This document shows, piece after piece, positions 61,860 to 64,000 of a stretch of DNA of 64,000 bases. Numbering within the stretch: the stretch's first letter is position 1; each line of letters opens with the position of its first letter. The notes beneath the pieces were generated by a model. The model had not been told where the DNA came from. It saw only the letters and a list, made by a program, of their open reading frames with translations, and did no database searches. Both the position numbers and the translations under genes were made by a program. The stretch is from NCBI RefSeq assembly GCF_003054175.1, contig NZ_QBKN01000019.1, forward strand, positions 37,820 through 101,819, given 5' to 3'. The DNA is from Allosediminivita pacifica (GTDB lineage Bacteria > Pseudomonadota > Alphaproteobacteria > Rhodobacterales > Rhodobacteraceae).

Positions 61860-62510
61860 TCAGACCTCTTCCTCGCGGGTGTCGTCGTAGCCTTCCATCG
61901 TGGAGGTGGAGAGCCAGATGTTCTCTTGCAGGATGTTCTTGATCGCGGTCAGTGTGTACTGAAGGCCCGTCAGGAAAAAGCCCAGCGGCGCCCAAACGAT
62001 GATCCACCAGACGGGGATCTGCATCGCTGGCAGCAGCCTGCCCCGCGAGGCCTGCGTCTGCACGTAGTCGATCGAATACCAGGTGAGCAGGAACATGGCC
62101 GCGGCCGTCACGAGGGCGATGAGGATCATCAGCGGCTTTCTCAGTGCCGGCGTGAGCGCATCGAAGATCGCGGACATCCGGATGTGGCGCCCGTGCCGGG
62201 CGGCATAGGAAATGCCGGCGAAGGTGATCAGGATGATCAAGGCCTGGTTGAGTTCCTCCGAGAAATAGAGAGACGTCCCGAAGACATACCGGCCTACCAC
62301 GTTGGCAATGGTGTTGAACGCCATCAGAAGGACACCGACTGCCAGAAGCACGGCCTCGATCCGGGCAATCGCGACGTCGATCACACCGAGAACACCCGGA
62401 AGCCCCGAAACGTAACGCGAGTCGTCGATGTCGTCCTCGGCTGCCGGAACCTGCACTTCACCCATGGTATGTAGGTCACGCTCGACGTGACGCTCCTCGT
62501 CCGCACTCAT
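61860..62510 (-). CDS. dctQ: TRAP transporter small permease (DctQ type)
   Basis: The 216-residue protein has four membrane segments after a charged 40-residue N-terminal extension. DctQ landmarks are [43 protein letters not shown] and the C-terminal [20 protein letters not shown] later ATG (62465) is possible but the 62510 start gives a contiguous frame. A GC-rich hairpin separates it from dctP. Confidence 0.9.
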   Translation of the reverse strand: MSADEERHVERDLHTMGEVQVPAAEDDIDDSRYVSGLPGVLGVIDVAIARIEAVLLAVGVLLMAFNTIANVVGRYVFGTSLYFSEELNQALIILITFAGISYAARHGRHIRMSAIFDALTPALRKPLMILIALVTAAAMFLLTWYSIDYVQTQASRGRLLPAMQIPVWWIIVWAPLGFFLTGLQYTLTAIKNILQENIWLSTSTMEGYDDTREEEV

Positions 62511-62555
62511 GCTTGCCGTCCTGCTCTTCGTTCTTTGGTTGGTCCCGGCGGAACG

Positions 62556-62585
62556 GCGCCGGATCGAGCAATGCCGATCCGGCGC
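62556..62585 (-). terminator. Intercistronic hairpin between dctP and dctQ
   Basis: GCGCCGGATCG (62556-62566) and CGATCCGGCGC (62575-62585) form a perfect 11-bp stem with an 8-nt loop. It lies 16 nt after the dctP stop. No T run follows, so mRNA protection of dctP is the more likely role. Confidence 0.6.
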
Positions 62586-62601
62586 GCGTCTTGTCGGTCT
62601 G

Positions 62602-63618
62602 TCAGCTGTCCGAGCCGGAGGCGGCAGCTTCGAGGTCGGCCTTCATTTGCTCGAGGATGGCCTCGGCCTGGTCTCCGCCGATCTCGAGGAACTCCTGTTC
62701 CACGTCATCCGCCGTTTCCATGAAGGGCTGGCGCTCTTCCTCGGACAGCGTGGTGATCGTGATCGAGGGCTTGGCTTCCTTGATCTTCTCGAGCGACTCC
62801 TCGGTAAGGCCGTCCTGGTACTCGATGATGTGATCGAAGGCGACGTCGATCGCGTCCTGGATCATCGTCTGCTCTTCCTCGGACAGGCCTTCGTAAAAGT
62901 CGAGGTTTGCCATCACCGCCGTGGTGAAGTTGTTGTGCCCGGCGCGCGTGATGTAGTCGGTCACCTCGTACATCTTGGTCGACTCGATGAAGAACGCGGG
63001 GTTCTCCTGACCCTGGATGATGCCGGTCTGAAGCCCGCCGTAGACCTCGCCCCAGGGGAGCGGCGTCGGTGTGGCACCGAAGGCCTGGTAGCTTTCCACG
63101 AGCAGCGGGTTGGTCATCACGCGGAACTTTACCTCGTCAAGGTCTTCCGGCGAGGTGACGGGTTCCTTGGTGGTCATCATGACCTCACCCTCGGGGAACA
63201 TCGTCAGCAGTTCGAGGCCCTGTTCCTCGTAAAGCGGCGGGAACATCTCGTTGATGGCCTTCGACTCCTGGAAGAACGTGGCGAGTTGTTCCTCGTCCTG
63301 CGGCAGCAGGTACGGCACGAAAAAGACCTGCGCCTCGGGGATCAGCGCTCCGGTGAAGCCGGGCGACTGGTCGACGAACTGCAGGATGCCGGATTGCGCC
63401 TGCTCCATGATATCGGCGGATTCGCCCAGCGTGCCGAAGGGGAAGAGCTGGATCGTGTGATCGGAATTCGCTTCGACCTCCTCCTTGAACTTTTGCGCGA
63501 AGATGCCCTGGACCTCGTCCATGGCCTCCTCGAACGCGTAGCGCCAGGTATCGGCGCTGGCGGAGGACGCAGCGGCAATGGCAAGCGCGCTCACGGCGAT
63601 TGTGGTGCTCAGTTTCAT
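62602..63618 (-). CDS. dctP: TRAP substrate-binding protein (DctP type)
   Basis: The 338-residue periplasmic receptor has a signal peptide ([22 protein letters not shown]) and the DctP fold. [21 protein letters not shown] is at the N-terminus of the mature protein. [48 protein letters not shown] contains the ligand-binding Arg and the conserved [13 protein letters not shown] block. GGGAGA lies 8 nt before the ATG at 63618. The receptor is first in the TRAP operon and probably binds an organic acid; adjacent genes do not fix which one. Confidence 0.93.
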   Translation of the reverse strand: MKLSTTIAVSALAIAAASSASADTWRYAFEEAMDEVQGIFAQKFKEEVEANSDHTIQLFPFGTLGESADIMEQAQSGILQFVDQSPGFTGALIPEAQVFFVPYLLPQDEEQLATFFQESKAINEMFPPLYEEQGLELLTMFPEGEVMMTTKEPVTSPEDLDEVKFRVMTNPLLVESYQAFGATPTPLPWGEVYGGLQTGIIQGQENPAFFIESTKMYEVTDYITRAGHNNFTTAVMANLDFYEGLSEEEQTMIQDAIDVAFDHIIEYQDGLTEESLEKIKEAKPSITITTLSEEERQPFMETADDVEQEFLEIGGDQAEAILEQMKADLEAAASGSDS

Positions 63619-63980
63619 TGATCTTGTCTCCCAGCTTCGGGATGTCCTGCGCACGTTCGCATGCCGGGACATCCGTGTTCGGATAGGCGGGTCGGAAACC
63701 CGCTCGGGGTGGACCAAGGGTCTGGCCCAGCACCACAAGTGTCAACGATTTGTTTCATTTTGCAGGACGCGGCACCCCCGTGGGGCGACCGGCGCCCTAG
63801 GAATGAACGGGCAACTTCGAGCAGAGAAGAGCCATCGGCATCCGATCACGCGCCTGAATGACTGCATCCATCGAGAACACCCCTTGTCGTCCCAGTTTGA
63901 CGGCCTTGATGCTGTAACCGCCCCCCGACGGCATCGCTGTGCCAAGGTGGGATCGCAACAATCCTTAATGGGAGGCGGTC
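63619..63980. other. Divergent control region of dctP and the next gene
   Basis: This 362-bp stretch separates dctP from a gene starting at 63981. A TTGACA box on the minus strand (63745-63740) could be the -35 of dctP. TTTGTTTCATTTTG (63749-63762) is AT-rich and may be a regulator site. On the minus strand a 45-codon frame (63934-63797) reads MPSGGGYSIKAVKLGRQGVF before a stop, with no recognised family. Confidence 0.45.
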
Positions 63981-64000
63981 ATGTCAAAGATTACCACGGT
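63981..64000 (+). CDS. 5' end of an unknown gene (partial)
   Basis: An ATG at 63981 with GGAGG at 63971-63975 opens a frame reading MSKITT that runs off the right edge. Spacing and strength of the ribosome site make it a credible gene start, divergent from dctP. Nothing can be said of its function. Confidence 0.5.

Noticed and set aside
63797..63934. A 45-codon minus-strand frame in the dctP upstream region as a gene
   Set aside because: No recognisable family, no clear ribosome site, and it occupies the divergent promoter; mentioned only in the intergenic note.

Overview
The window is GC-rich, densely coded DNA packed with ABC and TRAP transporters, sugar-acid catabolism and GntR, AraC and ROK regulators. 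This suggests a free-living alphaproteobacterium, most likely of the Rhodobacterales (Roseobacter-type). That is inferred from gene families, single-NBD sugar ABC systems, overlapping ATGA/TGATG gene junctions and intergenic repeats. No rRNA, tRNA, CRISPR or intact insertion sequence is visible. It reads as a string of catabolic islands, each with its own importer and regulator.

Region 1 (1-8.8 kb): a sugar-type ABC importer (right end only), an MFS carrier, a UTRA-domain GntR regulator and a four-gene set resembling part of the pyrimidine rut pathway: a RutA-like flavin monooxygenase, an amidase-signature amidase, a RutF-like flavin reductase and an isochorismatase-family cysteine hydrolase. 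A palindrome built on GTCCGGAC followed by TTAT occurs six times, at all three control regions, so importer, carrier and enzymes look like one regulon. rutC, rutD, rutE and rutG homologues are absent, so the substrate may not be uracil.

Region 2 (8.8-30.8 kb): pectin oligomer and uronate use. A Tog-like ABC importer, a GH4 glycosidase, a GH28-GH105 fusion and a pectin methylesterase form one operon opposite an AraC regulator. Then uxaC-kduI-kduD-uxuB form an operon opposite a GntR regulator, kdgK, an SGNH esterase and a di-heme peroxidase. A CRTAC/UnbV protein and a ROK regulator follow. The depolymerising enzymes lack signal peptides, so short oligomers are probably imported first and degraded in the cytoplasm.

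Region 3 (31-37.7 kb): a XylF/FrcB-type sugar ABC operon facing the ROK regulator, with a clear palindrome between them; a repeat block matching one at 19.5 kb in inverted orientation; a GtrA-like membrane protein; and a MetNIQ importer. A decayed gene follows at 38 kb.

Region 4 (38.9-51.4 kb): an L-fucose-type oxidative pathway: mutarotase, lactonase, aldo-keto reductase, UxaA-family dehydratase, SDR dehydrogenase and FAH-family hydrolase. It also holds an ABC importer, a GntR regulator with two winged helices and AT-rich operator candidates, plus three accessory enzymes of unclear role.

Region 5 (51.4-64 kb): a LysE exporter, a DUF1353 protein, a homocysteine methyltransferase-family protein and a 1192-residue SARP/ATPase/TPR regulator. 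A graveyard of acyl-CoA dehydrogenase, tctB and tctC remnants follows. Then comes an intact TRAP importer with a universal stress protein and an Asp/Glu racemase-family enzyme, and the first codons of one more gene.
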